Below are positions 1 through 10,378 of a stretch of 19,995 bases of DNA, one piece after another (positions within the stretch are counted from its first letter, which is position 1; each line of letters begins with the position of its first letter). The DNA is from Podaxis mareebaensis. Its lineage: Eukaryota; Basidiomycota; Agaricomycetes; Agaricales; Agaricaceae. The position numbers and the translations under genes are program-made. Below the pieces are notes generated by a model. The model had not been told where the DNA came from. It saw nothing but the letters and a program-made list of their open reading frames with translations, and did not search any database. Location: NCBI GenBank assembly GCA_018524725.1, contig JAEUWP010000342.1, positions 1 to 19,995 of the forward strand, written 5' to 3'.

Positions 1-892
1 AGGAACAACAGGCATTCTTAGAATGAAATCGGAGGTCGGAAGGACGTATATGGGATGGTGAACTGGTGGAGCCGTTCTGTCATCGACATTGTTGAGCCAC
101 CTTCCGAGAGCGGAAGGCAGTGGTTGTATAGGCAGTGACGTCGTTACGAATGGTCCGGGTATGTTGCGTGGTCGGAGAACGAAGTCGGCGGATGTCGAAG
201 TAATGGGAGGAGGATGACGGATGGCGATTTCATGGCCAGCCGGCGTCCGATCTTCACAAAAGGTCGAATACATAACGGGGGTTAATATTCCTAATATGGA
301 ACTGCTCACATCAATCATTGACGCTCAAGGCTATCTGTTCTCCTTCCTCAGCGGCGCTCCCAAGGCCGATCCTCGAAATGTCTGTCTTTTCTTGTCCTTC
401 TATGCTTTTCCAGCTTCCAAGAAGTAACGGCAAGGCAAAAGTGACCGATAAGGCCTGCCACACCACCAGACGCGGCGTACGGCTCCGTCATAATTTATTG
501 TCTCCCACACCACAACCTTTTGTGTCGTCTCCAACCACAGCTGTCTAAGCACTCACTATGAAGGGTCCAGCACCGATCAAGCATATCCCCCCGATATGCC
601 CAATAGGTAACTGCACCAAATTGCCGGATCTCCTGATATAGAGGTTTGGTCGGTGATTTTCGACGGCCAAAGCACCTCATTCTCGATATCGTAAAAACCC
701 GAAGACTGATAAGGGGGCCTGTGAAAAGTTGTGGCTAGGTGGCGAAAGGCTAGACATTTTAAAAGGTGCTGTGGATGGAACCTGCGCAATCTCCTCCTCA
801 CATTGTTCCTCCCACGCCCTGGATTCCTGCCTTTTGACGCGTCTCTTGAGTACGCGTCCTCACGAAGATCTCACAGCGGCATCCATAGTAGA
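1..892. other. No gene recognised (5' flank of the first gene)
   Basis: No open frame here shows recognisable protein motifs. The frames present are short (under about 110 codons), overlap each other on both strands and lack a consistent splice pattern. The last part is presumably the promoter and 5' UTR of the gene starting at 893. The frame of that gene is open back to about 731 but contains no ATG before 893. The left end could hold part of a neighbouring gene that I cannot identify. Confidence 0.4.
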
Positions 893-3435
893 ATGGCTGT
901 GGAAGGTACTAAATCCTCTGACGGCAGTGGTGCAGACGACTACGACAGTAGTCACAATGCCTTCTCATCGTTTGCTAGTTTTATACCTCAGGTGCGGCTC
1001 TCTTCGTGACTTCCCGTCGTGCCACTCAACGTTGGTTATTCTCTAGCAGTCAACAGTAGCTTCTGTCTCAGCCCATCCCCCGGCCCATCACGGGCTCATC
1101 GGTCGGTGGCAAGGCCAACAGAACCAACTCGCTTTACACGTCGAGGCAGACCAACTGAACCAGCTTACTCAACAAGTTCGTCCAGTTTCCCAACTTCAAC
1201 CACCTTGCCTAAACCAGCCCTATTTCCAACACCAACTTTTTGACCAACAGAACTACTGGTACTACTGGACTCTGCATAACCACCTTCATCTTCTAGAGCC
1301 GTTTGAACCCCGTCACCAGTTCGGTGAACAGCTCCCTGATTCCCTTCATTCCGACACTCATCGCCAGCAGAACACAAAATCTGAGCAGCTTCCCTTTCAG
1401 GGACCAGAACTACAGCCTCTCTCCCTACCTGATCCATCTCTTCAGCTCCCTCACAAACAAACTCCCCCTCCTACCACTTCTGCGGCCACATTCTTCGCCC
1501 TCATCACAACCCGGAAAATCCTTAGCGCCCACTTAGCGTACGATCTGTTCAGCAGCCGTGACCGCTATCTCCCCGTCCGCGGCGATAGTGTCTCACTATT
1601 CAGCCATCATGAGACCACGAATACACAGTATGTACTCACCGTTGTCAACGGACCTGTCGTCAACGGTGAGGTTGATGGTGAGGAAGAGTATCTTGCCTTC
1701 GCCTTGGCGCCGCCAGAACAAGGTCACAGCTTAGGGAAAGCATCCTGTATGGCCTTTAAATTGCTCCGTGTTCAACCCAAGGGGAAGGGCAAAGGCAAGG
1801 CCAAAGCGAAAGATGGGAACATCTCGAGGGATCTGTACACCATTGCCCCACCCGAGGAAGATTTCCAGATGGGCGATTGCGCTGCGGCGAAGAAAGGGGG
1901 GAAGCGTGCAGGAAGAAGTGGGGAAAAGAACGGAAAAAGAACGAATAGTAATGGCAGCGAGGGCTCGCAAGGGGAAGAAGAGAAAAGGTCCCATGGACAT
2001 TTCGAAGACCACGTTCGCGCCGCGTTTGCACGGGACTTCCAAGACTTAGCCATGACGATGGGTGGATATTATATCGCTGTTGATGGTGGTGAGGCTGGCG
2101 TCGAAAGTGGACACGGGCTTGGCGCTTCTGGCCCCAGCGGATCAGCAGCTGGCACTAGCAGCGCAGGTGTGAATACGCTCACGGGTATGGACCCAGACGC
2201 GGCCAGTGCTAGCCAGTCGTTGGGCCAAGTGTCTCGGGCTCTTGTTCCAGTCAGCGATATAGACCTGAACCTAGGCGGAGAAATACCGTCCCTCTTGCCT
2301 CAAGGTCACACCTACAATTATCAACATCTCCCCGAGCGCTTTCCCCAGTATTTCGCTACGAATGTTGGTGTCACAAATATTCCGAGCATGCAGCCTCATC
2401 TTTCCCATTATCAGCCCCATAGCAGTCCTATTGATTCATTCGATCCCGGGTTCTTTGGCAATGGGGAATACAATTTCCCCCCTACAAACCAAATTGTGAT
2501 GCCCGCTCCCGCCGTCGACAACACTGCTGCGACCAGCGGCATGCAAGGCCCACCCTATGACCCGTCCTATGTTCCCGATGGAACCAATACTCATACCCAG
2601 GACGCGAACCCAATCGAGAGGTTTACATATGCTCCTGTCGGGAGCCTCCACGGTTCCAGTCCAAGCTTTCCATTCAATTCCCAAATTTACCACTCTCAAG
2701 GACGCGGTCACAATAGCTTGGACCGTGCTAGTCAATGCGATGCCTCCGGTACTTTCGCCACCGTTCAGAACTCGGCTCTGTATAAACGGGGAGCCCAATC
2801 CAATAAACGCTTCCAAGGGACGAATTACGTCAAACTGGGAGAACATCAAGGTGAGGCTTCAAGCTTCATCTACTAATACTCATACCAAAACTCAAACTCA
2901 TATCACTGCCGTACTAGCCTCCGGTGATATCGGACCCATCTCGCTTGCGCCTGGTTCCAGAAGATCCGAACTCATCGCTCGGCCGTCCCGTGGTACGTCA
3001 CGGAAGGGGAATGAGAACAACGGAAGGAAGTCGACATATGATCCATACCCGGACGCTACGAAGAGGGCACAGATGGGAATTGGGGCTAATTTGGCTCAGA
3101 AACCTCCTCCCGCCGGACAGCTTCTGCCAATCGACAACGTCAATAGTGCGTATGAAGACTTCGACTTCGGCGCTCTTTGCGACCCCGCCTCCTCTTCTAC
3201 AATTTCTCCTCATGACGGACATACGGCCTTTGCCAATGGCAATCCCCAATATTATCACGCACAATTACCGGCTAATCGGGACCTTGAAGGATATCTATCA
3301 GTTGAACCGCTGCAGCAGATTCCGGATGTCAGTGCTGGGCTTCATCAAAGGACCTATCACGACACAGCCAATGATGCTCCTGCAGGGGTGGATAATGGTT
3401 CACTCTATTCGCATCTCACCGATACCTTTCCGTGA
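893..3435 (+). CDS. Unrecognised large low-complexity protein (3 exons, 806 aa)
   Basis: Exons 893-991, 1047-2850 and 2918-3435 sum to 2421 nt, giving 806 residues. Intron 1 (55 nt, GTGCGG...CTAG) is phase 0. Intron 2 (67 nt, GTGAGG, branch-like TACTAAT, CTAG) is phase 1 and joins two long open frames, which supports the model. The ATG at 893 is in good context (A at -3, G at +4) and is the first ATG in its frame. I do not recognise the family. The N-terminal third is rich in Gln, Pro, His and Leu. A more ordered-looking part around codons 190-260 contains the motif DRYLPVRGDSVSLF. It is followed by a basic Gly/Lys tract (KGKGKGKAKAK) and a Lys/Arg/Glu-rich part, which could be nuclear localisation signals. 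The second half is rich in Ser, Pro, Asn and Tyr and probably disordered. A regulatory or nuclear role is only a guess from composition. The gene converges with the YqcI/YcgG gene downstream. Confidence 0.75.
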
Positions 3436-4094
3436 TAGGCGATGGAAAGGTCAAGCTTTCTTTGATATCCTCCTCATATACGGGGATTTTGGTCGGAAGC
3501 TCATGGTAGTGCGGATGTGAGCGAGGGGCACCTGGTCATACCTAGAAAGTCGTTGGTAATATTTCCAAATAGTTCTGTAGAATTTCTCTTGGACGCTGTG
3601 ATATATATGGAGTCTCATATGTAGTATATACCCTCCCTCGCGGCCACAGGCCATAAATAATGCTCGATAGAATGTATATACCTGCGCCGAACCGCTCATT
3701 TCCCATAATTGCCTACCCGATTTCTGCCTGGTGAAGTTCAGATGCCTGAGTACAAGCAACTCATCGCATCATGGTCGTTCCAAGGCTCAGGCATCATCAC
3801 ACTACTAACTCCGCGTAATCCAGCCTTCCGAAGATCTGAGCAGCAGAAAACCATGACCGGATACGAACACTTATCGCAAGGTGCTTAGTTTTCACAGGGA
3901 GCAAGCAGAAAAGGTTAAGATCAAGCTGGAGGATATCGTTATTACAGGGTGTAACTAATATGGAGAAAAGGAAACAGATAATGCCCTTGGATGATTATTA
4001 ATATAATATGAAAATTTACTGAGAACGAATCTCTCTGAACTGAACAATGAATGACGACTGAAGTACGGAGAGCTGTTCACCCGTTCTTGATTTC
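3436..4094. other. Intergenic region between convergent genes; no gene seen
   Basis: This holds the 3' flanks of the genes ending at 3435 (+) and 4095 (-). It contains AT-rich stretches, for example around 3997-4020, that could supply polyadenylation signals. The overlapping minus-strand frame at about 3451-3759 has no recognisable motif and no splice support. Confidence 0.5.
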
Positions 4095-5114
4095 CTACGC
4101 TTCTAGCTCATTCGAAGCGGACAACTTGGTGTAAGGTGTCGTCGCAGAAACGTTCTCATCCATTAAAAAGTATTGCTGGAACTCCCTCGAGTCGGGCTCT
4201 CCATAGTTCTTCAAGTCCGGGCTGACAGGTATAGGGTCGTACTTCGCCAATAATGCCCTAACCTTGGCCAAGGCAGCAATGCGCTTGGCGTCAGCACTGA
4301 ACAAGATGTCAAAGATCCACTTGGGTTGGAAGACTATCGTGACGCCCTTGGCGTACCTGGTCCTCCTGACCTGGTGAGCAGGGGTTTGGATGACGGTAAA
4401 GAATGGCTCTCCCGCAAAGCAGAAGCACCACTTAGCGTCATCGATTGTCCTGGGAATGTGGGCAGGCCAGGGCTTTTTGTCGATCTTTGCAACGCCATCG
4501 AGGAGCTTCCAGAACAGCGTATGGTATTCTTCAACTGTGCGGGGGTTGGGGTTCTGTTTGGCGAGGAGGACAAGGGAGGTGTTTGGACCCAAGGAGCGAG
4601 CCTTTGGAAGGTAGTCAGCAAGACTATCTGCAAGGTGGCGGATGTGCCGGGGGTCCGAGAGGTCGTCGGAGTCGATGAAGATGTAGACTTGGTTATCTGC
4701 CTTGAAGCCCTTGGTGGCGTAGATGCAAGGGAAGATGAGTTCCTCATCGAGGAGGACCCGGACATAGTCATCATACGCAGTACGCTGCCATGTACCCTCC
4801 GGGTAAAGTTCGGTAACTTGCGCACTACAGAATTCATTAGCTTTTGGACAAGTTTGTACCCGTACGTAGTCATACCGAGTCAAGGGCTTTGTTGGTGCTG
4901 AAGCTTTTGGCAACCTCCTCTGAATCGTAGTCTAACTAGGTTAAGCGAACGGGGGCACGGAGGGGGAACATTAAGTCCTTACCTTGGCTTCCTCTGTGCG
5001 ACTGGATAGTTCTTTAAGAATGATAGGGAGCCTATCATAGGCAACGAGGGTAACGAGTGCCAGCAGAACTCCACCAAAAAGCCAGGAGGAAGTATTGACG
5101 ACAGTGGTCTCCAT
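4095..5114 (-). CDS. YqcI/YcgG family (GntA-like haem-dependent N-oxygenase family) protein, membrane-anchored
   Basis: Minus-strand exons are 4983-5114 and 4095-4919. A 63-nt phase-0 intron (4920-4982, GTAAGG...TTCAG) joins them, giving 318 residues. The start ATG at 5114 has A at -3 and G at +4. Exon 1 encodes a short N-terminus and one hydrophobic span (about residues 11-33, WLFGGVLLALVTLVAYDRL), so the protein is probably anchored with a cytosolic or lumenal catalytic domain. The rest matches the YqcI/YcgG family: FPCIYA at 107-112, FCFAGEPFF at 210-218, PAHQVRRTRY at 224-233, VFQPKWIFD at 240-248, a late YGEP, and QYFLMDEN at 293-300. The best-studied member I know is GntA, a haem-dependent N-hydroxylase of a guanidino intermediate in cyanobacterial guanitoxin synthesis. 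Most members are uncharacterised, and the substrate here cannot be inferred. No other guanitoxin-pathway gene is visible nearby. His227 is a candidate metal or haem ligand, by inference only. Confidence 0.86.
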
Positions 5115-6371
5115 TTCTGAATAGGTTGTTGAAAGGTATTAGACGACTAAGTAGATGAGCTAAGATTTGGCGATGAAACTAGAAATAAGTCGAGACAGGA
5201 AGGCCGATGGTATTGAAAGCTTGAATTTGCGTCTGGGTTAAATATGCCCTGAATGCCAGGCTCTTCAGCCAAGAAAATACTTAGGAAATACCACCATTTC
5301 CTTCGCCAAGGAGATCCGCTCCAGGAGCACATCCACCAGAGCTTTCTTCGGTGCTGCAGTTTTGAGTGGGCGTGGCAAACTTGGTCACATGAATGTGCCA
5401 CTGAGCAGGGCACAAGACTCCGATAGCCGCTGCCTGCAAGCACTATAATGATTGGGGCTAAGGCGCTTATCGCAAAATCTCAATTACTGAAAGCGAGGAA
5501 AGGGGATGTTTCTCACTTACCCCCGCCTTGAGTCATCGACCGCTTCAACCTTATGATCGATGAGCGATAAACTTCGGTTGACCAGAGGGTTGCAACTTCA
5601 GGACGGGATCAAGCCGAATCCTGGCGCCACTCCAAGAAAAATCACGTTCAGATAGCCTGTAGTCATATGGTGGAAGGCGGACAGCTGCTCCCAGCACCAA
5701 GTCTGCTGGCTTCGTTGCTCCAGAATGACATCAGGAATAGTATGTCAAACCCCAAGGAAACGGAGGATTACATCTGCCTGTGGGATCAGAATCAGTCTGC
5801 CCTGCTTTAGCGAGTTTGGTATGTGGTCGAGAGCCACCGAAATATAAAGTATCAAGTGGTGTCTAATAAATGACAGCGCACTAGGGTAGGAGCCGATCGG
5901 TTCAAATGTCGTCACAGGTCACACGCTTAAGGTGATGGAAGCACGACATACCCGAGTGGGTGATAGTCAAGTTCACGAATCACAAATAGTGTCTGTACTG
6001 CTATGCTACAGGGAAGAAATTAAGGGAAGCGAGAGGCAGATGTGAGCAGATAATGGATAGAGTGTACGTTGCATTATAGTCGTCTCGGGAAAATTACGCA
6101 GAAAATGGAGGCTTAATGACGCATATGATAACCGAGCTGTCAGAACCCTTGCCACTCGAAGACTTTGCGAAGCACTGCTCTAGCGACTTAGCGAACTTGG
6201 ATGCGTGACAGCGAGGACAGTCGAACATCTTTGAATTCCTAGTCAGAATATATAAAACCAGAACATATTGACACCGGAACAGTAAAAAAAGAATGTATAC
6301 TTGACTATTTTTGACAATTTGACAATATTACGTACCAAGAAGCACAGGCCCATACACCATCCTACGTCCAT
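5115..6371. other. Intergenic region of 1.26 kb; no gene recognised
   Basis: This contains the promoter side of the YqcI/YcgG gene (just above 5114) and the 3' flank of the DUF6535 gene (below 6372). A minus-strand frame of 98 codons at 5147-5443 shows no domain, and its composition (many Trp, Cys, Ser) looks random. Around 6244-6335 the DNA is AT-rich and has four copies of TTGAC (starting 6268, 6301, 6311 and 6319), probably just 3'-flank composition. Confidence 0.45.
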
Positions 6372-8531
6372 TCACCTCTCCCCTCCTTGACGGTTTTGAT
6401 TTTCAACTGTCATCAGAGGATGACTTTCTGACTTGCCCCGGTCGTGCCTGGTTCCACTCCACTCCTCGTAACCGTAAGTAGGGTAGTACTCAAACTTCTG
6501 TGAGCTATTGTTGGTGTAGTTGATCTCGGATTTGCTCGGGTCTCCGTATTCCTCCTCTAGATATTCTTTCACTTGAGGGAACCGCTCGAGGATCGCCTGC
6601 ATAGTCTGGTAGTAGCTGGTTGGGTCTCCACTACCCACTCGCCAGATATCGAGCGCTTTCGCAAGATTCTGAACCGTGAGGAGGAATCTAGCGGGGACTT
6701 TCGTTTGGGGATCGATACTCTTCATGATGGCCCGGACGGCCCGAAGTTCATCGGAATACATATGACGGTCATCGAGGATGTTTTTGACGCATTCCAGGAA
6801 TTGTCGACGCGTGCCTAGAGTGCCACCTCAGAGCCTTCCTGAGTTATAGGGGCACGGACAACGTACCCATAGCCAAACTCGCTGCATCCTGTGGCGACAT
6901 AAGCGGGCACTTGATTGTCTTCCCCACGTCCACCTTGTGCTTGCTCGCCGTATTCTTGACCCGGATGAACAGCTCGACTCGGTGTTTCAATACCGTCTTA
7001 TGGAGCTTCTCGTTATGGACGACGAAGTACTCTAACACATGCGCACTGAGGAAGTCCTTGCGGAAGGCGAACATATCTTCTCCCCCGATTGTCGCAGTAG
7101 CCAAAAGCTCTCCTTCATCCTTGGTGAAGTTTTTCCGGAAGAGCTTCTTGAATGTCTTCGCCTGTGCTTTTGACCCATGGATATCTTAGAGACAGTTGTG
7201 CACGATGTGGACGGCGCTTGGTTTGGCGATAAGTGCGGCCATGACAGATGCAAGACCGTGTGCGAGATAGTGAGAGTATTGGGTATCGGTTTCCTCTGTA
7301 TGGGCTTGGGGACCTTTTCCTTCACGCTTTCGTCGCCAAAGTTCATCATAGCACTCCCATACTGTGTCGGTCAGCAGGGGAATCTGCTCCTGACGCCATC
7401 TGTAGATCTCTTTACGGGTTCCATTCCCAACGAAACATTGGACAAGGAAGCTTCCACAGACCGCCAAAAGCACCGCGAAGCGATGAATGATGAATGAGAT
7501 GGGTGATTTGAAAGGACATTGTGGGATTGCAAGACTGCGAGGGAACATCCATGCCACAATAGACTGAAGCAGTGGTAGCACCGTCGTCAGCACCAAGAAG
7601 AAAATCGTCACTCCGGCGACGATAGCTACGGGGAACGCGACGTCCTTGTTCGTGGTCCACAAGAACCATAACAAGCCTATTGCGAAGAGGACCAACGCGG
7701 CTTGCACGTTGAGGAGCAGGATGGCTGGGACGCGAGGAACACCCCATCCAATGAGACCTTCATAACGCATCTGGCGCAGTGCAAGAGCTTTGTCCTGTGT
7801 CTTAGCCTTGGCTCTGCGGCTGAACGCGGAAAGCCATTGGAGGCAAAGTGTCCCTAGAACGACAGCGGCAAGACTTTGGGTCATACTCAGGAACCAAAGT
7901 TGATTGATCGTAACGACGTCGCGGCTGGGAGTAAATTGTGGTAGCGGGTCAACAGTGCGTTCCGTCCCGTTGGTCGCGTTCAGGAGCAAGACGACTTGGC
8001 CGAGTAAACCAGCGGAACGTTCTGATGAGTCGTATTGAAGCCATTTGGCGGAATCGATCACAAAGGCGGTGACGATGGCCAAGAACAAAGAGGCCTGCAA
8101 GTGGTAAAGGTTCAGTTAGGGGACTGGTGAGAGTAAATTGGATCCTACGCACCACAACCAGCAAGTTCGAAATCTCATCTTTTAGTCCTCGGATTAAGTC
8201 CTCGTCAAACTCGTCCACAATATCATAACATTGCTCCCACGGGTCAACCAAAGAATCTTTGAGAGGATATCGGTATTCATCCTCACAACCCCACGTTTTC
8301 TACCGAAGTAAAAGGAGGATTAGACAAAGCTCAGCATCACGAGATGCGCTGTTCCTAGCCACCGAGTACTTACTTCATCGTCGATAGTTTGGTCCACTTT
8401 ATCCTCTATAGTGGTAAAAGCAGATGCCGCGCTTGTCTAGGAGCAATCATTAGCTCAACGGCCCCGCAGAGACACCAGCAACTCACATTGTCGGACCAGT
8501 TCCGCTCCCGCCTCGTCGACCTACGCACCAT
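6372..8531 (-). CDS. DUF6535 domain multi-pass membrane protein with an in-frame TAA (possible nonsense mutation or tiny intron)
   Basis: Minus-strand exons are 8487-8531, 8374-8436, 8153-8299, 6867-8094 and 6372-6814. The introns are 50, 74, 58 and 52 nt, all with GT...AG ends. The total of 1926 nt gives 642 codons. Residues of about 50-310 resemble the DUF6535 domain common in Agaricomycetes: an acidic amphipathic lead (VDPWEQCYDIVDEFDEDL), then ASLFLAIVTAFVID (86-99), PSRDVVTINQLWFLS with TM2 (about 149-173), and TM3 and TM4 (about 207-231 and 238-262). A further hydrophobic stretch lies at about 285-305. The C-terminal half is soluble-looking and unrecognised. Codon 388 is TAA (7186-7188), after which the same frame stays open for 106 codons and splices cleanly to the last exon. 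A 42-nt in-frame GT...AG segment (7162-7203) could be an intron that removes the stop, giving 627 residues; otherwise the product ends at 387. A short upstream coding exon (8582-8605) is also possible. Cellular function is unknown for this family. Confidence 0.8.
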
Positions 8532-10378
8532 CTTTAGCCCGGACCATGAGCGTAATCGTCGATAAGTGGGGAACCACTCACTCCTGAGGAAGGATGCATC
8601 GCCATTTTGAAGTACCAACAGTCAGTGGGGGGAATGTGGAAGGGGGGCAGGAGGCAGGCAGGACATCTCCATCAACGGTGCCTCACTCATTTTGTATGAT
8701 GGCGGCAGGACAGGGCAGCGGATGAGCGCTGAGCAAGCGCTGAACGCTATAAGAAGTGCCTTGACCCTGTCAATGACTCATTACTCGTTGCTGTGACATC
8801 CGGCGCAGCGCCCTGTATGCATGAAATGTTTCAACATCGAAGGTTGCAAAGATCCGGAGGATATGAGGAGAGGAAGTGCCAGGGGGCTAAGACTCGGAAC
8901 ACCACCAGATTAGTTCACACCCCCTAAGTTCAGGGCTGCGGGTCCTTCGGAAGAGTTTCGCATCCTACTGTCGCCAGCCACCTTTCAATGTCTCGCTGGC
9001 GAAACAACTGGCCCGAACGTGATGAATACAAAACTGTTGAGGTTAAAACGCTACCATGAGTACGATTCGTTAGTTGAAGACTTTTTGTTTCTTGTCTCAA
9101 GAAGGACCGGATGCCTTTAGCCAGGCGCATTCCAAGGTATGGAGACTCCCAGCAGATGGTTTGCGTGTATAGCACGATTCAACAGTGCTATTACTGCACT
9201 GACTTCGGAAAGGGTGTGTGTGGCGTCCCTGTACATTGGTACCTTTCACAAAGCCACTTACGCCCGCTGCACAAGCTCCTTATATCCGGCTGCATTGGCG
9301 ATCACCTTGTAGTCCGATCACCTCTCATCCTACTATCGGTCAGACAGAGGAACACCTGAAGACATTATCTCACCGGCCTACATCGCATGGCTACGCGGAT
9401 TCGTGTGTGAGGCTTTCTTACATTTACGACCGTTCCCGCCGATTCGGTTTCGGGCCTTTTCGAGCACTTCCTCTCAGATTCCGTCGCTCGTTATCATGAG
9501 CCGAACAATCCAGCCGAATAACCTGCGCTCATCCCCTTGCAACAGACTAGACGAGCCACTGCAGGGTGTGTTTCATATGTGCACGAGACACGCACATGGC
9601 TGACACCGATCAACGTTGCCCTTTTCGTGCAAGGCCGTCACATGCATGGTTTTCGCAGGAAAAGGCTTTATATCGAATTGGATGAAATAGTGGTTCAGTG
9701 GTCTTTGGAACTGCCATCGAATGCGTCCTGATCTCAAATCCCTAGATCGATCAATTTGAAGGGCTAGGTGATACCTGCGTAAAGCCTGGCGCAAAGCATT
9801 CTCCCGCCGCAGGAAAGGGCTCAATAATAAGGAATAATGAGGGACGAATGAGATCGTCTTAACGCTTACAGAGTCCGATGCCACCGGAAAGAAGGCGAGG
9901 CGGAATGGGCCGAATGGTTAAAACCCTCTTCTTTGATGCTCAGCGTACGGACTTGAAAGCCAATGGAACACACACAGAGATGATGCCTCATAAGTTTTGA
10001 AGCTGGGAGGTCGGGCAGTGGCGAGATATTTTCTACTCATCCAAACAGCGGTGCCACCCAAACGTTCGTTAAGGGGTAGAAGCTGAGTACGTCTAACCAA
10101 TCGCCACCGACCATCTGTGGGCTCATGCAGCCCGCAATCCACCGTACTTCAATCTCTGAATAGGGTAATTTTGCGTATGGTAACACGCAGTCACCCTCTT
10201 CCAGGCGCATCAACGCCAACTCGACACCATCCGCTTCTCCTATTGTTGACAACAGGACATTTCACTCATAGACTGTGCCAGACATTCGTGCCACCAGTCC
10301 ACCTCACAATGATAGAGCACCTCTTCAACGCACGACTTCTTTCCCGGTCCACCGCCATCACCCCTTCCGACGACAAGC
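8532..10378. other. Intergenic region of 1.85 kb between divergent genes; no gene recognised
   Basis: This is the shared upstream region of the DUF6535 gene (-) and the BTB gene (+). Several frames of 60-105 codons occur on both strands (for example 8930-9175 minus, 9111-9359 plus, 9573-9884 minus, 10037-10252 minus). Each lacks recognisable motifs, and several lack an ATG. A possible short first exon of the DUF6535 gene lies at 8582-8605 (minus), followed by a GTGAGT donor. The length is large for this gene-dense window, so a decayed gene or transposon remnant is possible, but I see no terminal repeats that prove it. Confidence 0.4.

Noticed and set aside
2436..2849. A 137-codon minus-strand frame inside the orphan gene
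   Set aside because: It lies opposite a spliced, long sense frame and lacks motifs.
4326..4901. A 191-codon plus-strand frame opposite the YqcI/YcgG gene
   Set aside because: It is antisense to an exon with clear family motifs and has no recognisable domain itself; it is a shadow frame.
5898..5910. GGTTCAAAT resembling a tRNA T-loop
   Set aside because: No matching acceptor stem, D-arm or anticodon arm could be found around it.
6268..6323. Four TTGAC copies in an AT-rich 3' flank
   Set aside because: Too short and irregular to call a repeat or binding-site array; no known fungal factor is implied.
9573..10252. Several minus-strand frames upstream of the BTB gene
   Set aside because: Some lack an ATG, none has a family motif, and they do not splice together convincingly.
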